A DNA stretch of 64,000 bases. Source: Tetramitus jugosus (lineage: Eukaryota; Heterolobosea; Eutetramitea; Acrasida; Vahlkampfiidae). Made by a program: the position numbers and the translations under genes. The stretch is taken from contig OW569392.1 in assembly GCA_937625935.1 (NCBI GenBank), positions 124,001-188,000 of the forward strand, given 5' to 3'. This document shows positions 26,901-33,066 of the stretch, in pieces. The notes below the pieces were generated by a model. That model saw only the letters and a list, made by a program, of their open reading frames with translations, did not search any database and was not told the origin of the DNA. Numbering within the stretch: position 1 is the first letter of the stretch; every line of letters begins with the position of its first letter.

Positions 26901-29204
26901 GTCGAGCACCTTCGAGGGATTGTGTTGGGAAAATATGAAAGTATTCTCCTCCAATTTCCGCATAAAGTAGTCGGACTGCCCAGCCATAATCGTACCGTGG
27001 ACATACAGCAATAGGGTTTGATAGATGCCTACAGCAAATGAGAGGACCTTTTTATCGTCTGCTAACTTCTTCTGCTTGCTTCCTTTCAGTTCATTGAATA
27101 AATTGGATAAATAAGTGTCCACAGCATCAGCAATAAGGCTAACATCTCTCTCACATCTTGAATGTACTAAGTACGATTGTACGATTGATAATACTAATTT
27201 AGCATGGCTCTCATCACAACTCACAATCTGTCTATTCAACAATATCGAAATAACCAATGTTGTTTGATATAATCTTGGATTTTCGTTCAAAAACGACACC
27301 AACCGCTGCAGCCTCTTTAACGTCAAGTTTTCCCTATCACACGACTTCAAGTAATTGGCAAACATGTTGACAAATATACCCTCTCCTTCATTAAATAGAG
27401 TTGCGAATCCGTAAACAGAGTAGCAGCACTTGACATTCGGACAAATATCTAACATGGTTTCAATCAACAAACTTAAATCTGACCTGTTAATCGTTAACCC
27501 AACCAACTTCTCCTTCAAGTGCAAAACTGTTTTCTTAAACGATTCTACCTTCTGTCTCATAGACATGGAGCGCGAGAATGATTTCAAATGTTCATATAGT
27601 GACTCATATCCGAGACGAAATTCGTTCTCCTCTATAATATAAGGAGCGAACTTTATCCATTGGAAAGCATCCTGTGATGCACTGAGTTCGAATACATTTC
27701 GAATACCACTATTAAATTGATCAACGAACTGCGTTGGAACTAATTTCCTAATCTTTCTGATCGAATCAAAGTCACAGGACTTCAAGAGCATTAACAACTT
27801 ATCTCGTCCATTTAGTTTCGAAGTATCCAATTGGGAAAGGTGTGATACAATTCCCCACAAAATCATTGCCTCTGCTACGAATATGAAGGATCGAATGTAC
27901 TGTTTAGAGGATAAGAACGATACCAATGCTTGCCACATTTCATCTCTGAACCTCGGACTGATAGCATTCGCTGTCCGATTGGTTCGTAATTCAGGCAGTG
28001 ACGCACGATTGGGGATTTCTAAATTAAGGGAGCACCAAAGTAAGCATTCATATTGTGCGACAAACAACTCAACTGCCTGTTTCTCTGTCGTACTTGATGC
28101 TGATATGGTCATAAAATGTACAAGTGAATCATTGATGGCAGACTTTAAGAACAGTGTAAATGGAGTATCTTCCATTGATGATCCAAATATGCTGATTAGT
28201 CCTCTGGACGATGGAGCGTAATCCGAATGAACAAAATACACATGATTTCGATATTGATCCGCAGAGCCATCATGCATAATCACCTTCCTGTTCCTATCAG
28301 GCTTGGCCATACCAGAGACTTCCACAACTTGCACACAATAAGTGAGCACCGAAGTATGCACGGGCACATCCACATGCGCAATATAGTGCGACGTGTATTC
28401 GTCATGTTCCTTGAACCGATAAGACAATCGAATGTCTCTCTTGTTTTTCTTGCTCGAAAAAGTACACACCAACTCTACACGTGGTCGATCCAAATTGTGT
28501 AGAGCGACTGCAGGAACATGACAATGAAAAGTCCACTTGACAGTCTTCAATTTTGAAATGTCAGTCGCAGGAGATTTCTCTCCCTTATCAATACTATGAT
28601 ACCCACCATCAACAGCAGCAGCAGCTACACTTGTTCCAATTGTCAAATTTGGCAATTGACTATTTGGTTGATAATTGACAGGAAGCAATGAAGAAGAATC
28701 AATTGCAAAAGATTCAGATGATATGATTGACTGTTGAGTCCGATCAGTCACATCTGGCAAGTTGCGATAGGAGGAAAAATCAGAGTAATAATTTTGTTCC
28801 AATTGTGGTTGAGAAAGTTGTACAGGTGCACCTCCACTATGACTACTATGATTCACATTGACATAACTCCCCAAAAATAATGGATAATATGGTTGTTGTT
28901 GTTGTACATTTTGTTGTTGTTGTTGTCCTACTATTGTTGGATAAAGTGGAGAAATTGGAGTTGGATCAACATCAGTCATCATAGTTGAAGCTGAATCCAA
29001 TTGTTGTTGTTGTTGGTTATCACTTATTTGAACCCTCATTGTCGTCGTCGTTGCAGCGTCATTTTCATGATTGTTTGTCATCATTGATTCATCATCATCA
29101 TCATCATCGTGATTGATGTAAATTATTTGTTGATTATTGCTCGCAATTATCGGTTGTTGTTCATCGTCACTTGTTTTCTTCCAATTGTTGTTGCTCTGAC
29201 TCAT
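14934..29204 (-). CDS. RNF213-type giant AAA+ ATPase / RING-RZ E3 ubiquitin ligase
   Basis: A single uninterrupted frame encodes 4756 residues from the ATG at 29204; an upstream in-frame TTG is not preferred. Residues 1 to about 220 are Gln/Asn/Asp-rich. A beta-rich region at about 230-320 may correspond to the CBM20-like domain of RNF213. Two AAA+ modules follow: Walker A GETGCGKS at 2124-2131 with Walker B FLDE (Asp2183/Glu2184), and Walker A GLPGASKS at 2462-2469 with Walker B LVLDE (Asp2535/Glu2536). A RING finger spans Cys3578 to Cys3618, and an RZ finger (CPNNHQYFVDNCGKPM then CPYC, ending IGG) starts at Cys4068. This order is that of RNF213, a dynein-like ATPase and ubiquitin ligase that in animals acts on lipid droplets and on invading bacteria, where it can ubiquitylate lipopolysaccharide through the RZ finger. 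Length is close to the human protein (about 5200). The role in this protist is inferred. Confidence 0.93.
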   Translation of the reverse strand: MSQSNNNWKKTSDDEQQPIIASNNQQIIYINHDDDDDDESMMTNNHENDAATTTTMRVQISDNQQQQQLDSASTMMTDVDPTPISPLYPTIVGQQQQQNVQQQQPYYPLFLGSYVNVNHSSHSGGAPVQLSQPQLEQNYYSDFSSYRNLPDVTDRTQQSIISSESFAIDSSSLLPVNYQPNSQLPNLTIGTSVAAAAVDGGYHSIDKGEKSPATDISKLKTVKWTFHCHVPAVALHNLDRPRVELVCTFSSKKNKRDIRLSYRFKEHDEYTSHYIAHVDVPVHTSVLTYCVQVVEVSGMAKPDRNRKVIMHDGSADQYRNHVYFVHSDYAPSSRGLISIFGSSMEDTPFTLFLKSAINDSLVHFMTISASSTTEKQAVELFVAQYECLLWCSLNLEIPNRASLPELRTNRTANAISPRFRDEMWQALVSFLSSKQYIRSFIFVAEAMILWGIVSHLSQLDTSKLNGRDKLLMLLKSCDFDSIRKIRKLVPTQFVDQFNSGIRNVFELSASQDAFQWIKFAPYIIEENEFRLGYESLYEHLKSFSRSMSMRQKVESFKKTVLHLKEKLVGLTINRSDLSLLIETMLDICPNVKCCYSVYGFATLFNEGEGIFVNMFANYLKSCDRENLTLKRLQRLVSFLNENPRLYQTTLVISILLNRQIVSCDESHAKLVLSIVQSYLVHSRCERDVSLIADAVDTYLSNLFNELKGSKQKKLADDKKVLSFAVGIYQTLLLYVHGTIMAGQSDYFMRKLEENTFIFSQHNPSKVLDSILSVNSMNVDSLIIDVLSRRASGFCRTLLISDREDIRAKLVQQVLDRCSRSNKTDNIGASVLNEIISSMPNFASMDSIIYYQRVWSFILQYPWRSTAIEGQCVLVTQTIEKIAKKIENSTVLYDELKCICQDSRRERFIQLIHSTHVKNITDGQLKQFNSEVAQYEATLTDIRSYINNYGCHSNVDYSQLEGVLEKIEKNVNVMPFLKLSRLLLELPIYSRVKVLRKLGDNDLFLRMYEHLVNKHWNSNRAQRSESVNYAELGESVQEEIDSNQQKLSLSYVVDRVIPELESEWVTLYREIDNRSISFKKLQDSFEGLPSDRLFHTLSLLKETCIRESGTSYVVSITNVDKGDAWVQQRFKEISGFIYILGQRAILPQIINVVHLFKKSFQLSSNDGFYQNITWLEDYLQSNWQDGVLERVSHVVEPARKVLSTFSQADLSLVSALNGCDNMLEWLFEERDNNNFNEKIRVARSINDDAILLQSFASLTETRQYLFPLLYPSSQFLSAESFFGTLNALNKSITDIDDKIKHIAVTRTNLDLIKESLARVNASPGVQACLQVKKIHDKGKFIIDSNSRNQVCCCVDTNSRSLEDLIDLQTTLLNVKIPDEFKESHSDIDSIVNDFVTSVQTLSRLHSSLQELCSNAHLEYSYYTKEFSVATDLIHIQNEAEYLKQESVRWVDSIQKIRDSHYFINYFSMKQIKMIVQSFDGTNYQELLSLMMMVDRSVDEQVAQLVVLTYVARCSLFVNNLKAEDRLKLLAQTFDEIFSERVTQLGTRKPFKHEADPDVMDEESIKHLSIIGCEETDIPNVIFSLYVQERRLPEPDEILMCYEETRFEDVLLLLRRWSKARQYGLSSRVYVIAGIHRLSYSVQCTVVDALKPMLHSELSSSLYLLGDKIDRQRLANAFSTYIAETNILLPHEDLVKHYISVFNSEYSGDIAGVRSNICGGGKTNYILGQCYDSNRVYYRVSLREDIQMNSLIESFESAKSREVVFHVDVSPSVSKMANYVLFELLIVGTLQDRVTGRVYHKSAEDSFYVEVPNTPGNRCLKQVLTLCDSLPSRSIIVSPQCMDIYTYSVPHNLSKVEQRKNFQLQFVCKHLDAYKQGVFSDAGLQKSWDPDSVPDIPPHQCYETLVSASQTQQPSFALLNNFVKFTYPQFKSLRSFSFLNFLCEDPDWREIKTIIIQIILETARDFAVRQIALNFSHDPSLEEYTERFKTLKKWNESKHPVLVFIESMDYETCGLNLISLDPSLIDRFMPKPLQDMVQQNGIDLKFNFHQSVLQIGQLETEAKCLEKLKMVAGQMSGMDEGMREFSNLMIREVLQNTDYVLTEDNLMKMFAIVMRFERGLPVIITGETGCGKSFLVQYLCRVLEYNLSKIVIHGGHSDEDIFQFVRGVKEKAMLAQEATFVVFLDEVNTTNSLGAIKEIVCDRFMDGVVLPPNIKIVCALNPYRKRQAPITEEAGLIFKHAAVQSLPDPLESLAYRVFPIPDTFAESLFDFGQIDNATECHYVNSMLRKGLNTSANAPSMTNIVIHFVTEMLFSSQSFIRDITKEISSVSLRDIDRAVRLFKWFDLMRPVESIIDLQNGVIRERDCNARVARLIILTLGHVYYTRLSRKDRSSYLQYIGGKSAQHGARWYLSPQKFEALLAAEQKELTEKMNPGSGIALNEALCENVFMIVTSAINRIPIFIIGLPGASKSLAIDLIAKAMKGKSSADDFLKNLPSFDVFTHQCSPLSTASGIEKSFRSAGTYAKDAKNSLVVLVLDEIGLAEQSPFMPLKVLHQELERKDIATVAISNFSLDAAKMNRAVFLLRSPPTRDQLESTAQGIVSNRVLKNNLKSLADSYQQVYDNQKMKNFFGLREYYYLVKYIDARVKNGLTPDILLNAVMRNFGGRDEQETLEILKTFSSKSMNLMHLERPSNRLLIEENLKDLKARHLMLLTQNNAALNLLFDFKILDSISDVELIFGTDFPADKTNFNISLDLQRIKLAMASGRIVVLVHADSLYESLYDLLNQHYVQVQNLKYARLAFGCSSVTCPVHDNFRIIVISELKDVEKLSAPFLNRLEKQVLLRDHLLTEEQRNLVNRLSQFVEKLKSDSGLDSDELFIGSHGSTLTSLVQSMDGVTDNDILADLDMFHVSEDGVEDNEQFDLACNRLIYTMTPESVLTTRNIDLIDNYFKKQVHSDLNSLLDRCLNNYHGMDCKDTGIQLVVNTHSPLDIELETSLATLTQKRGIDLCFLQLHEMQSSLDLTRACDEFLNSEAEEALLVLLCDPNGTSLRRIRFAQYELESRKNKCTNGRIRHIALVIMIMRTTKVVYTFDFDKRWRYVYIDDVRTIKTDLPSTTDMISNSLSVVIEQKIDIIGVLYNNIHHALSRIIYPNRTKQQIQQQVKILKLWLRSRGDFETRFSNSVRALIIDFVKHSKALDQDEQWFINVATNVKELYVCGTFRSALHQYIQKVCYLTFSSLISHIDRNGNLAILANGSYQEKNLWLQILPSVARVRVIEATYQQLLTHNFIEVKHDEKSGHLQALFPFSHRIGRYIESSKFSVDSNNPTLVRQSIEKQLKLSYSILLEPQTPKLIVNYLSDYQMMFGRSSLNIDLVLQILTLYLGEESVLSIPAVQTAFWACEKRLHVVNTLLTCVPEIAEEYALALSNSENLLYADTELCRLCLTLLNPKVFANDNDLETIDDFKSWIHRISNIRTAMNLVLSREWMGLTSSYNQDDIETDSLVLARTKLSRSWKKILFYSQFIRELALPGQLPQPICLKFWEDLNVNEEDVFQNANSLSAMITLLRSTNQQHSRNGDEYECDICYDIPKRPVNTKCCQRSVCYDCAVKYLENSKDSTCFHCRKEINRDSLEEYIDECSDQFQEDVECAKSKEEEFKKYSSRIVEVFLVDYCLSIDNSELSDDLIRNIIKYIGEDQDLDPTMSFITSDSLISSVIRRLLRMYMSNQSVDVIKKELNRQLKRYYGVNRNVEFRLATCICQNFEDYCEERAILSKEKLDLALNNIPQDKILDVDNLFETLYSIAYARFVISRLVQQLLDISSESMIDQDLISAADRFMIKSHDTLIFFLRELVKHGGMSYAKQMLSSPSISEMQSLKDWFADNPQIHRLLSSSNVVESSSPFLTLYPDMNKVVEAVDTLLLTNDDTLLNEIMLHPQDIQKTKAYLLISIMEGVYIARAYSSSINTEVITNWMKQHSRVNWLNEELFPLLKLFMNSRIHGSLVLNEQSSLNDVWLLRCVIHWVALILQLGVAEGGLLYKLLMKTPSVRDGYLPAMPDDCRQMIANVLLGGTFYTCPNNHQYFVDNCGKPMEVLKCPYCKSDIGGTDHKMLPDNKLIGTRDDQSQLYCLQDVSLEGDVMCIARNLKPKQLRTLRFMLHAILLIGNLLSGGCKNVFNEQSPKPADSVQFFVDHLLNDWNLLSKITEQNFEHTSIILHLAALELLKFLQNDTNQTRLLKTQQQRQGFEDGFSNAVNDMFNSNSSISEAIEDFMKKHENNERDNTVAVEILLERNVSSVWMHNEHISFDRFALKMAELNPSEASLARLFASKQEQLYSTRYIHDILQMFSHVFSRFNKKITRQFAQEKSVMDIINELPQSQRKDVYDVWQRFKKAWNISWKFVKHYGCLQIPANMHHFEMTDDTKLIFILPNESDECLFSLAFIDHLFTVHNEFVNLISTVRALGEEYPTETVSSIDLTKANLVSYSLKKQIVPFLKDHCNRPLLLSECNPISYDVHYFEQYLIDQIFNGKPIIQAEIRLFEFVGDLRKTDARSRLAARVQQEKLDDHTKRELTQGFDTTEKCSQCFRMIEVAINFIQTTGGSSLEQLEDNTAEIYIIDYLTDTLLIEDALQVFNQTSKKLKLKHLDSAWTTLEQHLTADVFSDVDVAYRSELPEDIKSKLEQEAPRMKDLNELLPVFREYILDQLKERHTKPQESLKLCLSFLELEDGDSPSKLAAYRMLPDELLVAHALSAFLFLSAYEKNKHKL

Positions 29205-29225
29205 GGTTTTTTGTGTTGTTGCCAA

Positions 29226-29537
29226 GAGAGATGATAATGGTGTACAAGTTGTTTGTGTATTGTTGAGATATTAGTTGATGGAGTACTTCTGGGGGAATGA
29301 AGAGATTTTGGTGATGGGTTTTGTGATGGTTGTGGAGTCCTGCAGGAAAATGGGAGCAAACAGAAGTCGGAACCAAAAAAGCTAAGAAAGCACGCGGAGA
29401 ATTTTTCAGCTCTTCCACTTCAGAACTGGAAGAGGATTTACGATCAAAATTCGAATACAATTCAAAATCTTGTATCTTTGAGTGTAAAAATTCATATGAA
29501 TTTTGGCTTAGTTGACAACGGATGTCAAAAAGCAAAA
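29226..29537. promoter_or_regulatory. Intergenic region upstream of the RNF213-type gene
   Basis: This 312-bp stretch separates the giant gene from the 5S rRNA gene and must contain the giant gene's promoter. I see no additional gene. It ends in an A-rich run that, on the minus strand, supplies the T residues ending the 5S transcript. Confidence 0.35.
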
Positions 29538-29656
29538 GCCTACATTACTGAGGGTTCTCGAGTAGTCTCCTATCTCAATACTAACTCAGCCAGATGGTGC
29601 TTAACTTCTCTATTCGAAATGGGAAGAGGTGGTTCCACCATTGTATGAACGTAGAC
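29538..29656 (-). rRNA. 5S ribosomal RNA, copy 1
   Basis: The minus-strand 119-nt sequence begins gtctacgttcatac and ends gtaggc, so the two ends pair as the terminal helix of 5S rRNA. It contains the conserved 5S landmarks cccatttcgaat (loop B/C region), gttaagcacc and ggagacta. It is identical base for base to the copy at 31490-31608. T residues just downstream form a Pol III terminator. The 39 bp upstream are also shared with copy 2. Confidence 0.95.
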
Positions 29657-29695
29657 ATCAGATTTCATTTGTCATCCTATTTGCCGCCGGAGGCC
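29538..29695. repeat. Left arm of the 5S inverted repeat
   Basis: These 158 bp (5S gene plus 39 bp of 5' flank ending aggcc) are the reverse complement of 31451-31608, with one mismatch in the flank. The two arms are about 1.75 kb apart and enclose the actin pseudogene. Confidence 0.9.
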
Positions 29696-29887
29696 CCAAA
29701 GGACGAGTCTACTACATGGTTACACCCTGAAGAAGGGACATTTCTGTTGGATCATCAAGCAATGTCAACACTCATTGCAATTACACTCTGTTTTGAAACC
29801 AGATTTGTCCAAATGACTGGTAACTTTTCACAAGGTATATTCTGTGCCACAAAGGAACACCAAACATAAATCATTTCAATCTCAGAA

Positions 29888-30855
29888 TTAGAAGCACTTT
29901 CTGTGTACTATATCTGGACCAGAATCTTCGTACTCTTCCTTGGAAATGTACATTTGTTGGAAAGTGGACAAGGAAGCAAAGATGGAACCACCAACCCAGA
30001 CAGAGTACTTTCTCTCTGGTGGAGCAACAACATTGATCTTCATGGAAGGAGGAGTCATGTTGGTTAATTCCTTGGTCAATCTCTCAGCAAAACATTCGAA
30101 CATGATTGTACCACCGGACAAGACAATGTTTCCAGACAAGTCCTTTCTAGTCTTCTCAATGGAGTTGAAGGCGGTTTCATGGACACCAGCAGCTTCTACA
30201 CCAATCAGGTTAGGTTGGAGCAAGACTTCAGTACCTCTGAATCTTTCGTTACCAACGGGGATGATAATACCATCAGGCAATTCATAAGACTTTTCAACGG
30301 TAGAGGACCTTTCAACCTTCTTCATTTTCTCATCGAAGTCCAAAGCGACGTAGCAGAACATTTCCTTGATATCCCTGACAACTTATCTTTCGGCAGTAGT
30401 CCCTCTTTCCATCAAAATCTTCGTCATGTAGTCAGTCAAGTCACAACCAGCAAAATCCATTCCTAGTTCTGCCGGAACATAAAAGGACACGACAGCTTGG
30501 ATAGCAACGTACATGACAGGAACGGAGAAGATCTCAAATATAATTTAGGTCGTCTTTTCTCTGTTGGCCTTTTGATTCAATGGAGCTTCAGTCAACAAGA
30601 CTGGATGCTCTTCTGGAGCAACTCTCAACTCATTGTAGGAGGTGTGATGCCAAATCTTCACCATGTCGTTCCAGTTGGTCACAAAACGGTGTTCGATTGG
30701 TACCTTAGGATCAAGATTCCTCTCTTGGATTGAGCCTCATCACCAACAAGATCATCCTTGCTACCGAGATCAACATTGATGGACTTTTGCTTCAGTCTAC
30801 CAATGATAGAAAGGAATACAGTCCTTGGTACATCATCACCAGCAAAGCCAGTCTC
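29888..30855 (-). pseudogene. Actin pseudogene
   Basis: The minus strand encodes recognisable actin from TGFAGDD (near residue 20 of actin) to the C-terminal end [10 protein letters not shown]. Intermediate blocks include [57 protein letters not shown] and [13 protein letters not shown]. It is broken: the first 18 or so residues are absent, segments are missing (for example between the ATP-binding loop and AELG), and in-frame stops occur near 30547 and 30387. Many normally invariant residues are replaced, such as AELGMDFAG in place of the usual phosphate-binding wording. There is no sign that it can make functional actin. It lies between the two inverted 5S genes. Confidence 0.9.
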
Positions 30856-30869
30856 TATACACCAGATCC

Positions 30870-31450
30870 GCTATTAACAACTAGGGCTTAAAGGTCATCA
30901 TACATTACTCTGGAATTAAATGGCAAGTTTGTTTTTGTGGAGGTGACAAAGCGATACAGGTGATTGCTTGTTTCCAACAATGCTACTTGTAAGTATGACG
31001 GAAGAGCACAGAGCTAGTGGTGAAAACTGCATCAAGAGAAGCCATTGAGGTATCCGACATGGAAACAAGAATTGCTCACGTGCATTGAATTTGAGCACTT
31101 TTTTTCCAATTGGGCCGATTTAGCCATCAAGAGCGCATTTTATGAAAGGACAACTCCCTTTTGTTGCACAGTGGAGCAGATACAACGTTTGGAAGTGGGA
31201 AATTTAGTTCGACTACTCAGACACTCGTCTCACCAATTAATGCTGTATACAAAATTGTTTAACGCGATGCAAGTACCTCAAGAGATAGTAAGTCGAGCTG
31301 CGCTCGAGTTTTGCTCAAAACATGACATACCCTATTATGAGTGTAGTTTGAAAGATTTTCTTCAACCATTTTATGTTCTCTACTCCATCTTGCATCACGT
31401 TCGCTCGGCAAACCAATAGAGGGGGTATCAGTACACTCACTGGCACACGT
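30870..31450 (+). pseudogene. Unassigned open stretch between actin pseudogene and 5S copy 2
   Basis: An open frame of about 124 codons (31045-31419) exists but has no ATG at its start, and frames upstream are interrupted. The end of the frame, with the wording ALEFCSKHDIPYYECSLKDF, faintly recalls the last conserved part of Rab-like GTPases. That is weak, and no G-box motifs are present. I regard it as a gene fragment of unknown origin. Confidence 0.3.
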
Positions 31451-31608
31451 GGCCTCCGGCGGCAAATAGGATGACAAATGGAATCTGATGTCTACGTTCA
31501 TACAATGGTGGAACCACCTCTTCCCATTTCGAATAGAGAAGTTAAGCACCATCTGGCTGAGTTAGTATTGAGATAGGAGACTACTCGAGAACCCTCAGTA
31601 ATGTAGGC
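31451..31608. repeat. Right arm of the 5S inverted repeat
   Basis: Reverse complement of 29538-29695 with one mismatch in the flank. The sharp start at ggcctccggc marks the end of shared sequence. Confidence 0.9.
31490..31608 (+). rRNA. 5S ribosomal RNA, copy 2
   Basis: A 119-nt sequence identical to the minus-strand copy at 29538-29656, from gtctacgttc to gtaggc. A ttttgtgttttc tract downstream ends transcription. The conserved internal promoter region (boxes A to C, about nt 50-97) is intact. Confidence 0.95.
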
Positions 31609-31685
31609 TTTTGTGTTTTCTTGCTCTGCTGTGTGAAGATAAGATCTTTATTTGTATTTTGTAAAATGTTAAGGTATGAATTTCA

Positions 31686-32684
31686 CTACACTTGCCAATC
31701 GATTTCGTCTTGACCATTCCTCTTTAGGTATTCATTACACTTGGAGAAGTGCTTGCAGCCGAAGAAACCTTTGTAAGCAGAGAAAGGGCTGGGGTGGGTA
31801 CTCTCCAGAACCAAGTGCTTCTCTTTATCGATGAGTTTGGCTTTGGCCTCAACAAACTTTCCCCACATGATGAAAACGAGTCCGCTCTTTTCCTTGTTCA
31901 GCAAGTTGATTGTTGCGTCAGTAAATTGTTCCCAACCTTTCTGCTGATGCGAATTGGCAACATTCTTTCTCACTGTGAGCACAGTGTTAAGCAACAATAC
32001 ACCCTGATCAGCCCATTTGGTCAATGTACCGTGATTCGGTCTTTCGAATCCCTTGATATCGCTCCCTAATTCCTTGAAGATGTTGATCAATAAACTTGGC
32101 ACAACAACCCCTGGTTTGACACTGAACGCGAATCCATGTGCTAATCCAGGGACCTGATATGGATCTTGACCCATTATCACAACATTAACCTTGTCAGGGG
32201 TGCAATGATTGAATGCATTGAAAATCTCTTGTTTTGGTGGGAGGATATCATTCTCTCCATGAATTGCAATCTCAGTTGCCAAAAACCTCTTCAATTTCTT
32301 AAAGTATAGCTTTTCAAATTCGTCATTGAGCAAGATTCTCCATGAAATATCAAGCTCCATCTCAAAGTTGTCCATTGAAGTGATTTGCTCGGAGGACAAG
32401 TTCACGGAGCTACTTTCTTCATCTGACTCCTTCTCATCCTCCTCCGCTTCTTCTTCGTCTTCTTCAGCTTCATTATCGGTTTCTTCTTCTTCAACCTCGC
32501 CTCCATTATCAGTCTCTTCTTCTTCTTCTTGTTCCTTATGCTTTGGTTCAACTTCTAGTTGATCAAGTTGCTCCCGCTCTGCTTCTACTTCGCCACCAAT
32601 GACAGGTTTTTCTTGTTCTTCTCTATGTTCTACTGTTGATTCTGGTCTTGATTTTCTCTTGACACCTGTATACTTGTTGTTCAT
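31686..32684 (-). CDS. UNG: Uracil-DNA glycosylase (family 1, UNG)
   Basis: This 332-residue protein has an acidic, Glu-rich N-terminal extension (about 1-100) followed by a complete UDG fold. The water-activating motif reads GQDPYQVPGLAHG with catalytic Asp174. The uracil-binding block is LLNTVLTVRKNVANSH, and the DNA-intercalation loop is HPSPFSAYKGFFGC with His297. The enzyme removes uracil from DNA and starts base-excision repair. The family consensus at the first motif is GQDPYH; here the His is Gln and the next Gly is Val, which is unusual. The N-terminal extension may carry localisation or PCNA/RPA-binding signals. An aatggcgcga motif lies about 57 bp upstream of the start. Confidence 0.95.
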   Translation of the reverse strand: MNNKYTGVKRKSRPESTVEHREEQEKPVIGGEVEAEREQLDQLEVEPKHKEQEEEEETDNGGEVEEEETDNEAEEDEEEAEEDEKESDEESSSVNLSSEQITSMDNFEMELDISWRILLNDEFEKLYFKKLKRFLATEIAIHGENDILPPKQEIFNAFNHCTPDKVNVVIMGQDPYQVPGLAHGFAFSVKPGVVVPSLLINIFKELGSDIKGFERPNHGTLTKWADQGVLLLNTVLTVRKNVANSHQQKGWEQFTDATINLLNKEKSGLVFIMWGKFVEAKAKLIDKEKHLVLESTHPSPFSAYKGFFGCKHFSKCNEYLKRNGQDEIDWQV

Positions 32685-33066
32685 GTTGTCGATGTTATTT
32701 GTCGTTCTGATTTCCTTTGGTTACCTAGTACGTTGAATCGAATGGCGCGAGCGACAGTTGTAAAATTTACAGTTTGAACCCCATGTGTTTACTTACTCGA
32801 ATACTGCGCCAGAACGAGTCTTCAAGCCTTTCCTTATCTTTGGCAATTTCCTCATGAAGGAACTCTTTCCTTTTAATTTAACCATCTTATCTTCTTCTTA
32901 ATGTTGAGATCGGAGACAACTCGAGAACTCTCAGTCATGTAGACCACTATTGACCTTCGCTTGCTGTTGCTCACTCGTCTACTGTAATTTTTTTGCGGCA
33001 AGTCGATGTTTACATTGAACTTCTTGATCACAACAATAGTGATCAAGTTATTCGACAGACCAAAGA
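32685..33066. promoter_or_regulatory. Intergenic region between divergent UNG and PF20/SPAG16 genes
   Basis: The 382 bp contain an E2F-like ggcgcga motif at 32744-32750 on the UNG side and the truncated 5S copy at 32897-32944. No other gene is visible. Confidence 0.35.
32897..32944 (+). pseudogene. Truncated 5S rRNA copy (3' part only)
   Basis: These 48 bp match the last 48 nt of the 5S genes (for example gagatcggagac versus gagataggagac) with about eight differences. The first 70 nt are absent. It lies between the divergent UNG and PF20/SPAG16 genes and is likely a decayed 5S fragment. Confidence 0.7.

Noticed and set aside
28870-29200. CAA/ATC microsatellite or CRISPR-like repeats at the start of the giant gene
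   Set aside because: They are codon repeats for Gln, Asn and Asp in the disordered N-terminus, with no spacer structure.
29594-29869. Open frame of 91 codons on the plus strand, and its partner at 31259-31552 on the minus strand
   Set aside because: Both are antisense readings through the 5S rRNA inverted repeat.
31045-31419. A Rab-like GTPase gene
   Set aside because: Only one faint C-terminal similarity; no G1-G4 boxes and no ATG at the start of the frame.
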